Positions 35,272 through 49,000 of a stretch of DNA of 64,000 nucleotides are shown one piece after another (within the stretch, counting starts at the first letter, position 1; the number at the start of each line of letters is the position of its first letter). This DNA comes from Augochlora pura. Its lineage: Eukaryota > Arthropoda > Insecta > Hymenoptera > Halictidae. The notes beneath the pieces are model-generated. The model saw only the letters and a list, made by a program, of their open reading frames with translations. It was not told the DNA's origin and did no database searches. The stretch is taken from NCBI RefSeq assembly GCF_028453695.1, contig NC_135775.1, positions 9,316,046-9,380,045 of the forward strand, read 5' to 3'. The position numbers and the translations under genes are program-made.

Positions 35272-35519
35272 TTCCTACCTATGGAACGACGCGCCACTAT
35301 AGTGGCTTTCGCGAATGGTTCGTGCTTTACTCAATTGTTTTATTATTTATTAAAGCAAACAATTAAAGTAAAAGTGTGTATATACAATATATTAAGAAAA
35401 GAATATATGTTATTCATACTATATATAGATATACGGAAAAAATATATATTAAGAGAAAATGGTAATTTAGTTACGCAAAACTTTATTTACGCAAAATCCT
35501 GCCGTACCTAAAAGGTTAA
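35272..35519 (+). mobile_element. TTAA-3 MITE, left end damaged
   Basis: The right end CGTACCTAAAAGG plus TTAA 35516-35519 is intact. The left edge has decayed to CCTACCTATGGAACGACGCG, so the start is approximate. The interior CACTATAGTGGCTTTCGCG and AATTAAAGTAAAAGTGTG matches the copies at 4245 and 56826 throughout. Confidence 0.88.
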
Positions 35520-38500
35520 AGATCGTGCATAATCAGATAAATTTGTATCATAATGTAAGAGTAGAAAATTTGTTTTATAATTTTCTTACACTTCATAAAT
35601 CCTAATATTGCTTTGTTTGTTCGAAAGATTCTAATAAAAATTCGTGTGTAATTCGTATAAAAATGCTATGTCAGGTGTGTTAGAATACTGACTGGATTTT
35701 AGTACAGATTATGTGAAATGTTTAAATTTTATTTTATTCGGGTGATGAATAAGAGATAAAATCTAAGGAATACGATTTTATTATATACTATTGAATACGA
35801 ATTTATCTACATCAAAATTTATCTGTATAAGATTTTGTTAAAATAAAACTTTATTAGAATAAAAATTTTATAAATAAAGAATTATTCCAATAAAGGGATA
35901 GAATATCTTATGATAAATAATAAATAATCGTTATTCGAACAAAACATGCGATTAAAAAGGTTTCATTTATATAATTAATTTCCTTATTATTAGATAAATA
36001 TTTATAACTGCTACTCGTGGCAAAGTAACAATTTTTATATCTTTATGAGAAGTTTATAAAGGAAAATTTTCCGAGGAAAGAAATCGTTTTCCGAGCAATG
36101 AATTCAATCACATTTTTCAGTAAACGTGCCATGTATAAAAATCGTTGAGAATCGTGACGGGACCCCGCGGCATTGTTTAGCAATCGTACGATCGTGACGC
36201 GACGTCTCCGCGTGATCGGATCAAGAGAGCTGAACTTTTAAATCCCTCGCACCCTCCGCGATAAAAGGGTCGCGCGTGTGCCGCTTTTCCCTTTTGTTTC
36301 GAAGCGAATCAACCAAAACTTTCACGTGCTTCCTTTTCTTTTTGGCGAGACGCGCGAGTTCGAAGATTTCGACTGCTTTTAGCATCACCTGTTGGCGTAC
36401 CGTAAATATACCATGGAACTTTTCACTTTGATCTGCTGGCGGAGAAATATGTTTTACCAACCGAGGTATGCGTTTAGTAAAAAAATGAAAGCTTTTCAAT
36501 TTTCGAAATGGTTGCGAGCTGAGTTGGCCATTATTCGAATTGTCTCGATCAAATATTTATCCAGAATAATTGTCCGAATGCATTCCTTTCAGGCGAATGT
36601 TTCATTCCAACAATTAATTCGATGTAAATTATTTTATTTATTTATTCCAATAATTCTTTATTCGAATGACTCTTTGTTCGAATAATTCGACATAGCAATG
36701 TGGAAGAAATAAATCGATAAACTAAATGAAGAAAAACATTTTATATTCTATCGTTGCCATTCGAGTAAATTATTTTCAACAATCAAATTTTTATCTAGAT
36801 CAATCTTTATTGGATTGAATATTTAATTAAAAAATAGTTTTCACCTTTTATTCGTCATTCGAATAAAATTTTGTCCAATTCTGATTGCGAAAAAAATTGG
36901 TATAACTTTTTTTTATTCAGGGCTTCGTTTTCGAGACAATCGCCTTTACAGTTTGTTCCTCTTTATAAAATATTTATATTTTACATGCAAGTAGTAAAAT
37001 GGAGTGTTATCATCGCTGTCAATGCTTTTAAATACTATCGCGAACGAAAACAACTGCGAAATAAGAATAAATGGTAACTAAATCCTTTAAAAAATAAACA
37101 AACTTATACTTTGAAATTTAAACCGTTTTTTTTTAATATATAGAAAAGAAAATTTGCGAAAGGATTCGCAATCTGCTCATCATTAGACTCCGGATTTTAC
37201 ATACTTATGACAAAAATTCTATTTGTAACTCTGAAGGCAAGAAAGGATTAGATAACTATAATTATTAATCTTTCCACCGCGAGCAACTCGAAATTCGAGT
37301 TCTAAATATTTTTTTTAATTACCTTTCTTTTACTACATCTTGTTGTAAATGATACAACAATTATATTCCCTAAAAAATGTGACACGATATAAATAAAAAT
37401 TCTTACTTGTTTTAATTTTTCTTTCTTATTATATCCTTGTTAATATTCTTAGGTTACATCTGTATAACAAGTAAAACTTACTCGTGGTTAAAGAAATAAG
37501 AAAGTTTCTAAATAATTCTCGATTCTTACAACAAATGTGAACAATTTTTATTTCGGACAATTTTTAATCTTGAAGCAGTTGAGAAAGTCAAAATTTTCCA
37601 TGTTCCACACGTAATATCAATTTCGACGTGCACTTCGTCGCGTTGTAGCAGACTGGGAGCCTGTTTACACGTGCTGGTGAGGTCACTGTGATTTCAGCAA
37701 GCCGCGTAGAGAGTCGCGACAGCGTGTCGGAGGGCGGGGGGACGGCAGGTTTTGGATAGAATGGTTGAAAAAGGATCGCCCCGACGGGCGGCAAATGCGA
37801 AATCGATGGCCGTCGTTATCAGACGACACGATCCGCGAATATTCGATTGAAAGCCCGGCACAAAAGGGCGAGCGTACTTGCTCGCGAGTCTCGGAATACC
37901 GGCGGGGACACGCGTGCACTCCCGCGCCCACGGAAAATCTGTGTTATCACGCTCCGTTGCCTGCCTCCCGCCTCGATCGAGAAGTCGAGTCCCGAGCCTC
38001 GAAGGAAATCGATACTCCCTCGCGACGATAAGACTTATCCAGTGACATATTCGTTAACGGCTACCGGGCGTCAAAAAGCGAACGCGACGCGTCACAGTGG
38101 CAATCTTTCCTAGAACGTTGACCACGATTCATAACTTTATTCGATTTTTAAAAGAATCGGTTCTCTTTCAAGTTGCTATATTCTTATGTGCTAATTATAT
38201 AAACATTTAGTAATTACGAAACGTCGTGCAAATTCGACAACTTCAAAACCATAAGAACATCGATCTTTCCAAAAAATGTAATAATTAATAATAATAAATT
38301 TCCTATACCTCGAAAATTGCATTTCTATTAACTTTGTAGTCTGCTTGAAAACTCCGAGTTTTGTTAATTTTTTAAATTAAGATACCAGATATATAGAAAA
38401 GTACTCAAATCTACCTTATTTAACCCTTTCACGCTCACGTTCGTGCATGTCACAGGTCCACTAATTTAAACACATTTCCCACCACAAGAAAAATTGAAGA

Positions 38501-39709
38501 CCTGAATTTCCTATCCCTAAAACTTCTCGCAATTCTGGAACAACATTGATAGATGAAAATTATTACGCGCGAAGAAGTTAAGCAAGCTAATGTCCCACAA
38601 GAACAGAGTAAAAAAAAAGGCGAAGACGAAAATTCGAGCAGCAGTTTTCCCTACGGAAGTCGCACCGCGGTAATATATTACCAAAGAGCTTTAATAAGAA
38701 CGTCGCTTAGCTTCCTGTCAGGTAGCCGACGACAGAAAATAACCGACCAGAAAATGAACGAAAAAACGTCGACGATCGTATAAAATTGACAGGGCGTACC
38801 TGTTGATCCTTTCCGAAGGATGCGCCGCGGCAAATATGCAGTCCTCGGCCGCGTCGCGTCGGAACGGGATCGGATCCTCTCGTCATTAAAGAGGCATTCC
38901 GGGGAACATTTCGGTCGGATCGGCCGCATGAATTCTTCACCGATATGACCGCCCTCGTCGCGGCATACTTGTTGCATTTTGTATCGGTGCGCGCGGATAG
39001 AGAATCTGGGCGCGGGTTAACATCCATAACTTATGAGGCCGGAATGTAATATGCATATCGCGGGGAATGGTCGGTCTTGTACCCTTCGTCCCGGTACACG
39101 CGTTCCCTTTTTACCATTTTGGTCCTCCGACAGCCGACGTGCCGAATGCCGCGTTCGCGCTGCAACACATTCTACAGCGTGTGGTCGAAGCAATGCGGAA
39201 CCGTGACACGTGAACCTCTGGTTGCTGGTCAATTATTCGCGCCATAGGATTTGCTGATAATTACATTTTGATTGCGTATAATCTTACGCTGCAAACGCAA
39301 GTTTATATTAATACTTTCTTAAATGTAGTTTAAATTGTGGAAGTGTCTCATTTTCTATGAGGCAGCTTGTAAAATTTTCTTGCTTCAATCTAGTCGTTTC
39401 ATTATTGTTCTCATTTTATTGACATTTCAACAAATATAGGTCTTATTAAATTAAAAGTACATGTTATAGTGAAGCATGTAACACATTGCTTATATTGTCA
39501 TATTGTCATTAAAAGAAGAAAAATAATGAAAATAGAAAATTAAAAATACAATAGAAGTAGAGAATTGAAAAATTATATAAAATAGAAATAATATTTTCAT
39601 TGGTACAATTATTCTAATTATACATTGGTAATTATACAATGGTACATTGGTCTTCATCCTATGTTAAGAAAACTTTCTACAAACAATATGCATGTGTGTA
39701 ACACGTGTC
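35520..39709. other. Long non-coding stretch
   Basis: Mostly AT-rich, with GC-richer blocks at about 36140-36420, 37610-38110 and 38800-39240. Words of the ATTCGAAT type recur from about 36530 to 36870. At 38420 TTAACCCTTTCACGCTCACG looks like a lone TTAA-element end without a partner. Frames in the GC-rich blocks overlap on both strands and show no domain. Confidence 0.5.
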
Positions 39710-39904
39710 TTAACTTTTGTAAAACTTCTTTTATTTCCACGCACTACAGCTACCTTGATTTGTACCTCACGTCCTCAATAATTTCCCTAAAGTCACTTTT
39801 TACATTTTCGTTCATTCAGTTTTCAATCCTAGATTTTGATAATAAAAGAATCAAATTTTGTTCCGACTCGGAAAGGAACTCGACGTTACAGTGCGAGAGA
39901 TTAA
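39710..39904 (+). mobile_element. TTAA-2b MITE, degraded copy
   Basis: The element is bounded by TTAA 39710-39713 and TTAA 39901-39904. The right end complement reads TCTCTCGCACTGTAACG, close to the family end CCCCTTGCACTACAATAACG. The interior CCTAGATTTTGATAATAAAAG matches CTAGACTTTGATAAGAGAAG in the copy at 5930. The left end is poorly conserved. Confidence 0.6.
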
Positions 39905-41219
39905 TATACGGTTTGGCCTAAAATTTGTGAGACTGCAGCGAGGTCCGCAAAGTACCGTAGTTAAACCGAGCCATGAATCAAAAGTATCCTCTAAAAAATT
40001 GGAACGGTAAATCCTCGATCACCGGGGGAGTATCTCAGAATTCTTAGCACCGTTCCCGACAAATTGTTCATCAAGCTGAACGATCCCTTTCAGTATCCAG
40101 CCGTCGTTATCGCTTGAAAGCCGACGATTAAGCGGGCAAGCCTTTCTTCTCCGGTCCCCACTGTTCCCGGGACGTTAAATTAATTAATCAGCGAATTATA
40201 CCATTAACGAGTTTATCTAATCGGTGGACCGCGCCAGCCTCCTGAACTCATTTCCATCTGTTCGAGTTGAAACTGCGCGCTGGATAATCTCACGGCCGAG
40301 GAGGGGGTGGGGGGTTGGCGAGGCGAGCGAGGGGGTGCCTCGACGCGACGGGCGGGACGAGTCGGAGGTCCGCGAACAATTTTTCCATCGAATATTCTTC
40401 GAAAAAGAATCCGCTCGTTTTCCTTTCGCGTCGCTGGAAAAATTGTTATGAGGTAATTTTACGAGCCTCTACGCTTTATCCCCCACTTCTCGCGAACCTT
40501 TCGCACGGTCCGCGTGCATGCGACGGCAGTTACTTTGCCTTTAAATTACACCGGGAACCGGTGCTTTGATGCATCGTCTTCGGTATTTCTTTGATGGCCG
40601 GAGCCGGAGCCCCGGGAAACCGATCGATTTTTCTTCTCGGAGACGAGAACGAGGAACGGTTGCTGGAATGGTAATTGTTATGCAAATGCAGCCGTCTCTG
40701 CATTGAGATTCGTGCGTTGTTTCATTATTTTGTTGCAGCACAGTCTCCTGATTTCGTCGATGCTACTCCCTCCCGTATTTTGTACGAATCATTCGATTCC
40801 CGGTCTATTTATCTCGCACCTTTATGGCGTATTATACTGTTATTTTCGCTGTTTTAGCTTCTCCATAAAATTTCAATTTTTCGGCTGAAACAAGGAAAGC
40901 TTTTAACCGAATTTAAAAATCGAAGGCTAAAGGGGAACGGCAGGATCCTAGAAGAATATAAAACGCGCGAGTAACAAGCATGTACTTTCAACGCAGAAAT
41001 TCAAGACTGACGCTGTATTTTAGTACAATTTTTTAAGTTTAATACAATTTTGTTCTTTTGCCATAAAAGTTTAATCATTCAAGCAAGGGCAGACCCACGG
41101 TGAATGTAAATTTTCTTTCACTCGCAAGAAATTGTTAAAATCGAAGAAATTGTAATCATTGTATCTATAATGAAAATGTCACGATAAGGGATTAACACTC
41201 AAAATTCAAAATAATTCTG
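39905..41219. other. Non-coding stretch with a GC-rich block
   Basis: GC-rich from about 39905 to 40650, with G-runs on the plus strand at 40303-40335, then AT-rich up to the MITE pair at 41220. Frames of 60-85 codons are unremarkable. Confidence 0.5.
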
Positions 41220-41470
41220 TTAACCCCTTGCCGTAACATTTTCTTCGTAGTTACAATGTTATGCACCTTTTCGATTATAATAATTTCTTAGGAGAAAAAG
41301 AAAATTGATATTTATTGTGTGTCTACATTTACTAGAATGATTAAATATTGATTGCAAGAGGACGGAATTTGATTCCAACATAAAAGAACGGAATAACAGT
41401 TATACTTAACAGGATATTAGTAGAAATCTTCGTCACGAGTCTGACTCGTTAAAGTACAGCAAAGGGTTAA
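41220..41470 (-). mobile_element. TTAA-2a MITE, complete copy (inverted)
   Basis: This is a 251-bp element between TTAA 41220-41223 and TTAA 41467-41470. Its reverse complement aligns end to end with 50080-50368, including CCTAAGAAATTATTATAATC versus CCAAGAAATTATTCCAATC and the outer end CCCCTTGC. The other end carries the palindromic CGAGTCTGACTCG segment. Its right TTAA is also the left boundary of the next element. Confidence 0.85.
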
Positions 41471-41623
41471 ACTACAAAATAACAATTAGTGTACTTTACG
41501 AAATTGAGTTCTGTGACTAATGCAAGAGATATATAAACAAATTTGATGACTCGAAAATGATTTCTAAATCACAAAATAATAATTCTTAACGGTGCCTCAG
41601 AGAAAATGGGTGAAAAGGGTTAA
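41467..41623 (+). mobile_element. TTAA-1 MITE, left-truncated, abutting the previous element
   Basis: The right end GGTGCCTCAGAG, a degenerate tail and AAAAGGG followed by TTAA 41620-41623 correspond to the palindromic end of TTAA-1. The interior GAAATTGAGTTCTGTGACT matches GAAATTGAGTTTATTGAGT in the copy at 32123. The left half is missing, and the segment begins at the TTAA shared with the TTAA-2a element. Confidence 0.72.
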
Positions 41624-42396
41624 CAGTGAACTTCGATAAAACAATGTTCACCTTTGCTGTCCACCGCGGTTTTGTCTCCGTTCGAGGAATTTTCTGGAGT
41701 CGGAAGCGATCACAGGGCGGTGGGCGGAAGGGGGAGGGAGCTGGTTTATGGATAAAAGAGTCGGGACGCGAACGCGGATCCGCTGTGCCGAAACAAAGCC
41801 TCGTTTCCACGACTATCCTTTCCGCTCGCCTCCCCCCCTCCCCCGACCGTGTGCACATCCTCCCCCGCGCAAATTGAGTTTCCCGGTTGACGATGCGATC
41901 GATTAACGTTGCAAATCGGCGGAGGAAAAGCGAGCGCCGCTCGCGCGGCGACCGATTGTTCGCGCGTGCTAACTTCGTTTGCGGCGCAGATTCACGCAGG
42001 AGAATAATTTCGTGGAACAGTTACGGCGGCGTGTAATCATGTTACATAGCGTAATCGCGTTACGATTCCGCGGCCTCCGATCAAGTTTTCCAGTGGCCCG
42101 CGAAAGTCCTCCGATGGCCGAACTCTCTGGACTACTTTCTCGAAAGGGGTGAACTCTTTGATACCGGAGCCGAGGACAATGGGTTCTTCAATTTTGTTTA
42201 TTCGTAGCTCCGAGGGCTTGTTACTTCCTGGCCCTTGCTAGAAAGGTGGCACAGTTTCTGTTGAGGTACACGGTGATACCTGCACGATCATGGTCCCCAC
42301 TCATCAGTAACCTCCTAATATCCACTTTTATTGGTAAGTAAGGAGATCAATAAACTAATCGACGTGAGGAACCTAATTACCTAATGACGTGTTTTA
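41624..42396. other. GC-rich non-coding block
   Basis: CpG-rich DNA begins directly after the MITE pair. It contains a quadruplex-type motif at 41715-41738 (runs of 3, 3, 5 and 3 guanines) and a C-run tract at about 41832-41845. There is no supported gene. Confidence 0.5.
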
Positions 42397-42600
42397 TTCA
42401 GCGCATGTATTAGCCAATAACAATCAAAAGTGTGGAATAAAAATAAAATGGAAGAGGCTAGAATAGATCGCGGAGCAACGAGTCGATGACCAGAATGGGG
42501 AGGCGTCATTTCTTTACAACTGGCCAAGCTCGAGATTAATATGATGGAATAATTTCTGGCAATAAGGGGACCGCGTTTACCCTAATTCTATGTGGGCATT
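42397..42600 (+). repeat. Unidentified dispersed repeat, copy 2
   Basis: TTAGCCAATAACAATCAAAA and AAAATGGAAGAGGCT match 12711-12775. About 90 bases further on, GGAATAATTTCTGGCAATAA matches the segment at about 14047-14066. The two parts are therefore close together here but more than a kilobase apart in the first copy. Confidence 0.65.
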
Positions 42601-42837
42601 AACATGGTTAAGTTGGTAGTAACCGATGTTACTTTTTTCTCTGCTCCATCTTTCCAGGAAGGGACAGTACTTTCTGTACTTACAAGTTTACTTCATGCGT
42701 AACTTCTTCATTCTTTGGACCTTGAAAAGAAAAGGACCTTTTCCTGAGAATACAGATAGAATACATGCTTCTTTCTACACACTTAGGTGAGCTTTAGAGA
42801 TTCTATACTTTGAAGATTATACATTTTGTAAATTTAA

Positions 42838-43045
42838 TGCTCTATAAATTATAATCTATATGGTTTATGTACTCTATAATTCTAAACTATATAGATTATA
42901 TACTTTATACATTATTAACTATATAGATGATATACTTTATACATTATTAACTATATAGATGATATACTTTATACATTATTAACTATATAGATTATATACT
43001 TTATACATTATTAACTATATAGATTATATACTTTATAGATTATAA
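42838..43045. repeat. 32-bp minisatellite
   Basis: Units start at 42901, 42933, 42965, 42997 and 43029, sharing TACTTTATACATTATTAACT and ATATAGAT. The middle copies are identical or differ at a single base. The last unit is incomplete and more degenerate copies lie upstream to about 42838. Confidence 0.93.
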
Positions 43046-46000
43046 ACTGGATTAGGTTAGATTTATTCCCTACTATGAGAACTTATAGATTTACATTTTA
43101 TGTTAGTGTAAATTAGAATTTTTGCACCATGTCAATTGATTCTATCATTTGTCCTTAATATCGTTTAATAGCCTTGTTTTCGATCCTCTTTCTCTGTCGA
43201 ATTAAAACTTGTTTAATTCGCTTTCTTTTTGCGAAGATTTATAAAACATTTGTAAAGCAAATTCTACGTTGTTCGAGGTTGGACGGTTACATTCAAAATA
43301 TATCAATATTCATCAATTCTATTGATATTTCTATTGTTGCAACGACAACAAGCGATATCTGCAATGCTTCACAGTAGTGCAGAAATAGCCTTTACTAAAC
43401 CTTTAAGCGACTTTTTTTACAAGAACAAGTTGTAACACTTTCTGAATAAATTATCTATCAGTCTACCATAAACACAACTTTATGAATTATAATTTAGTCT
43501 TTACGAATGTATGGCATATACAAATTGATGAAATACTAGAAATCCTTAAATTCGCCAAAAATGAATAATATCCTAGCTTAGGTTTGCTACAACCAATATT
43601 CCAATCAAAGAGTTTAATTGCAACACCATTTCAATTCTTAATTCTCTTAGCACCGGCCAAAAGTGTTTGTATCTGAGCAAAATGTTTAAAACTCGTTTCA
43701 CGAAGTTTGATAAAGTTTTGGAAAGAAATTGCAAGAATTTTGAAAAGCCTGATAAATAACAAATTCAAAAAGAGAGAAGAAATTAGAAATGAAATTGTCG
43801 TTTAATCAAAATATTAAGAAAACTATCTTTCCAACAACGATATATTGTCGAGGGTTAAACACGAATCGTGGAAATAAGAAATTGCCTAAAAATCCGCAGT
43901 TTGCGAATAACGAAATATGAAAATCTGAAGCAAGTCACATGGATTCTCATGCTGTGAAACTTTCGAGCCAGCAGGTCACGGCGAAACGGGCGCGGCTCGC
44001 AACTCTCTTCAATATCTCCGCTCGCATTGGAATGTATAGATCCCACTTCCCTTAAGTCTAGATCATCTTCAGATCTAGCGGCATTCCTCGGAAATCACGC
44101 GATACAATCGACCATTTGTTTTCTATAGCGATATCGGGTTCCTCCGGCGGGTCGTTCGGGGCGTATCGTTATGAAGGCAAATTGTAAGAGCGGGTCCGCG
44201 TTCCGATAGTCGATTCGCTTGACACTGTTATCCCGCGCTTCATTCCCACGGAAATGGCATTTGAATAAGGCGCAAAGCTCCCTGGTCGGGGAACATCAAA
44301 GTTAACTGCCGGCATTCTCGCGTGTATGTACGACGCGGCGCAGCGCCGTCGCGTTCCGCAGCGCGAGCAAATCACCGTCGCCCGGCGCTCGTATAAAATC
44401 ATTCTTCCGGCTTGCACCGGGGGCGCGTTTTAATTGCTGCTGACGCGGTTAACCGGCAAATCGGGCGCGCCGGTTAATCGGTGTTCACTCAGCCGTCGAT
44501 TTATCCGAGTAACACGTTTTTGACCATCGAATTAATGGCTGAAAGTGCTTCGGTTCCGCGCCGCTGTCCATTAAAACCTGGACAATATATCGCAGTTACA
44601 ATCATTCGCGGAATCCCCGACTGGAAAACACAAACTACTTGGCCAAATGGACACGGGAGAGTGTTCTGTCGAATGCGGTTGCGATCATTTGCGATGGAGG
44701 GATCACCCCTGTTAGCTCTTCGTTTGGCATTGTGTACTCTAACGACCGTCGATGTTCGACGCTCTTTTATTTTCGATCCAAAGTTTTAAGATCGGGCTGC
44801 TTTGATGGCAAATGGAAACTAGATTTTTTGTCATTCGCTCAGTCAATTCATACACATTTTTAAAGTACCAGAAAACGTGTTAAGTACTTTTACGACAGAA
44901 TAACAAGTTTCAAATTGATATAAATCATTTGAATGTTTCTGAGATGTTAGAGAGGATCGTTTACTGTATAGTGATTACAATATTTTTGTATTAAGTTGCT
45001 ATTGTTAAGAATGATAAAAAGAAAATAGAAAGCTCGGTTCTTTTTATCTTTTTTTATCTTAGCTTATAACAGAAATTTTATAAGCTATTATTAAGCTATT
45101 CTCTAACGCAAAAAATACAAGTAACTTCATTCATAAAGTACATTATGTAGTAATACTTTTGTTTTATTTCAATGCCAAGGATTCTTTTAGTCAATGAATA
45201 AAAGTCTCGCAAAGACGAATTATTTTTATCAAAACATTTTCGATTGGATGCAAGTTCGCCCATGCATTTATCAAAACCAACCCCCTTAGTATTAATACAA
45301 ATACATGTTTATTTCAGATATTTAATATTTGTTAATATACATGGATAAGATTCAAATTCGTTCATCTTATTTATTATAACAGGAATAATAGCAACGTTAA
45401 GAAAGAAAATAGAACAGGATGTGCACTGATAGACGCAAGTGCTTCTACGAAGTTTGCATGATAAGAGATAGTAGAATAAAAGGGGATGTAATTTTTAGAC
45501 TGTGCACGTTTATGCCAACTCCCATTTTGATAGTGAACCTTAAGAGGATGAGTAGGGAAGAATTTTATTCCCCGTAATAGTAACTTCTGCAGATATAATA
45601 TATAAAGAGGAACCTAAAACTGCGTTTAATTCCATCGAACTTTATATTTTATCACCATTTAAAAACTTTTATGAGTGACGAATTACCGGAAATGTCATTC
45701 TCGTAATCTTACAATTAGTGTCACTTATCTTTAGCTTTCCAGCTAACCAATTGAACGTCCCATTTTTGTCTCCCCTATCACAGCCAATTCTCACTCATAG
45801 ACCATTCAATGAATTCTCTGAATAATTAATCGCAAGTTCAAAACGCTTATGGTAGGAATGAATCATTTAACAGTTCGTCTGCTAGGTCGGTTATATATGG
45901 GTGACACAATTTTCTGTCAGATTGGAAAATAAATTTTTATAGCAATTGATGATGTCGACCTAAGTTTAATAATACGTTCAGGATGATATTGATTTTTTAA

Positions 46001-49000
46001 CAATCTTCGCTATTGAATTTTACTAGGACGTTTTTGCCATCCATTATGATAAATTTTAATTTTCCAGTTTTAATACCATTATTCAAATTCTGTAAATTCT
46101 ATGGAAATTTTTAATTCTCCGCACTTAAAGTGGTTTAATATACAGCGCGCGAGAGGGTTGAAAAAATAATCACGACGATAAATCGTGTTTTTAATTAAAA
46201 TAAAAGTCTCGATTTTAAGTGACCTTTAGAAGTCCTTTTAGAACCCTTTGCAAGTCAACTTATTAATTGAACTATAGGTTACGCGTATCGATACGGTGAC
46301 CCTATTGTGTTCATGTCACTTGTATTCTCCGGTCCGTGATGCGTCGAAGGGTTGAATCGAGAAACACTCGGTGCGAATTCGTACGCGGACAAAAATCCGT
46401 CCGGACTTATTCTTTATGGAGCGAATCCTCTCGAGCAGCTCGTTGAAGTTGGCTGCTTGAAAGTTCGGTTCGAGAACTGGACTCTGTGTAGGGCACTCAA
46501 TTCAATGGCCCGCATCCTTCACGGCCGCGTGTTCGGCTGCTTGTCACGTTCGCGCTCTTGTCCACTCTTCTTTGCCCCACCCTTCTCCTTTTCTTGCACA
46601 ACTACCTACGAATAACCATACCATTATTAGATTGCATGAAAGTTCGATCCAAATTAACTGTTTCCCACGAGACGATTCACTCGTACCATTTTATTAGAAA
46701 TTCCGTATAACGTCATCTTTTTCGGACCTACTATAAGAATTATTGGTTCCATTTGCTTATTAATACCATTGAAAATTATTTCAATATTGATAATTACGTT
46801 TATCTTCTATGAAAATGAGCATGATCTCAATCGTTTAAACACTGAAAATGTGGATTCGGAGAATTATAATAATAGAAGAATAGTTCGATAACAGATGAAT
46901 TTCGCGATTTTTTGGAATTTGTTATATAGTATGATCCTTTTTTTCTACAACAGTAAAATCTAAAAATAGCTATAAATTGCTCGGGGTTTTTTAATTCCAT
47001 TTCCTGAATGTCATAGACAGTGTTATGCTTTGCATAACATCAAACCCTTCTTCAGTAACAAGCTTTATAAGGTTTACCAATAGAAAAAGTATAAATCAAT
47101 AACACGCGAATTTTCTTAACCATCGATGAAGCATGTGATACAAATTTTTGTCCCATTTTTGGAAGGAATCGATCGCTTACGCACTGTATAAAGCCTGTCA
47201 CGAGTTTCTCCGTGTCGTCGGTAAGAAAACTAGAGAAAGGGAGGATGGGGTAGTGGCTTTTAATCAAAGAGAAACGTCGATCGCGACGCGGCCAACTCCA
47301 TTCGATCAAAGAAGAAATTCCGTGGCGCTGGTAAAATCGACTTGAAACGGTCGAGGGCTGTTCGTCCGGCACCGAGGGGGAAACAAAAGGGAAGCCCCGT
47401 TCCTTTGTACACACTCGGCGCGGTTCATTCGGCGGGGCCGCGATAAATTCTTATTCCCACGCAGCCGCGGAAGTAAATTTTCGTCGGGATTCCGTGGAAG
47501 AAGTGAATCTCGGACAACGGCTTTAAAACGCAGCTTTCCTACGTGATACGACTTCCCCGCGACTTTTCTTCGCCTCGCTCCCCCCCTGCTCCTCCACGTC
47601 GTCGCCCCACGGCGAAGGAGGGGGACAGAATTATTCGCGCGGCATGCATCTGCAAGTCCCTCTGCCGGCTGCGCTATATTTAAAACGGGATTTAAGTGTT
47701 GCGCGCGCGGCAATTTCTCCTCCCCTCCCCCCCGGTTAATACTGTCATTTGCGTGAAATTATTAAGAAAGGAAAATGTAGTCCTTTTATCGCCCGGCACC
47801 GTGTCCTGAATGCGTAATGCGCGCGCTGAAAGGCCCGTTGATCGCGTGTTTTTTCAACAATCCGAGATCCCCCTTCTCCTTTGAGCTTTCGCGGGGATCG
47901 CGTTGCTGGAATAATAATTACCCTGTCCGACACCGATTTCGCGTTACGATGGGAGGCGATTTGGAATTTTACGTGCTGCGGTCGCAAACTTCGTTTCAAT
48001 GATCTTTATATACAAATATTCCACATGCTCTCTCGGATAAAATAATAAAAAATTGTATACAGTATTGATATTATTTGAAACTATTTAGAGACTTATCATC
48101 GAGAGCCGAAATATGGCGTGTTTATTTGAAAACTTTAAATCAAAATATCTTTAAAACCACACATATGGGGAAAAATTGTTGAACACGAAAGTTACTCGAT
48201 TTGAAGAGAGAAATACAAATGTTATATTTACTTTTTTATTTTTGTTAACCGTTTCATAGGTTACTTGTGGCCGTCCTTTAAAACAGACTCATTCGAAATA
48301 CAAGCATAAATTGAAAACAACAAATTATAAAAGGTGAAATAAATCGTACAAATACTATAAAGTGACTTAACTTTAAATAATCTTAATAATAAATTTGATC
48401 AGTAAGCAATGCGTAAATATTCGCAATTTAATTAAGATATAAGAGATTGTCCTCTTGGAAATTACATAGGAGAATACAATTGAATGGATATAAACAAGTT
48501 AACGTCAAGTGACACGAGCAATATTTCGACAATCGTGAGCTGAAGAATTCCCACGTGGTCTCCAGCCGAGGGTTAATCCCCGTTTGCCGCGCCGAAGCTC
48601 GCGGCTGCTCTCGTTGAGTTTTCTGATTGTTGTATTTCCCTTTATTTCCCCCGTTTCAGGTAACGCGAATGCTTTACTCTCCCCCAGCCATACGTGGAAT
48701 TATATGCGCACGTAGCCGGCGGCATTTTGCGCGCGGCGCGGCGCGGTGCAGACTCGCGAGGGCCGCGTTTTGCGAACGAGCACTCTTCTCGCCTTCAGAC
48801 GCACCCTCGAACGCTTTGCTCCGCTCCGCGCGGCTCTGCTCGGCTCGGTCCCGCCCTTCCGTTTCTCGACCGCGTACGGTTTGCTTGTCGAAACGTCCTC
48901 AAGCGTCGGTGTCGGCCATTAAGATCTAACGACATCGTTGCACCAACGAGTGGCACTGCGGCCCCCTGCCGCGCGAGACTTCGACCTTTCCACAACCCTC

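Noticed and set aside
38420..38445. TTAACCCTTTCACGCTCACG, like a TTAA-element start
   Set aside because: No matching right end was found and the interior matches no other copy, so it was noted only as a lone end.
45777..45800. TATCACAGCCA, identical to the start of the miR-2/miR-13 family
   Set aside because: The flanking sequence does not fold into a precursor hairpin and the rest of the mature sequence does not match.
46240..46355. Possible TTAA element with ends CCCTTTGCAAGTC and CGACGCATCA-type complement
   Set aside because: The flanks are AGAA and TTGA rather than TTAA, and the inverted similarity is too weak.
47729..47745. TAATACTGTCA, similar to the start of miR-8
   Set aside because: The match ends after the seed region and no hairpin partner is present.
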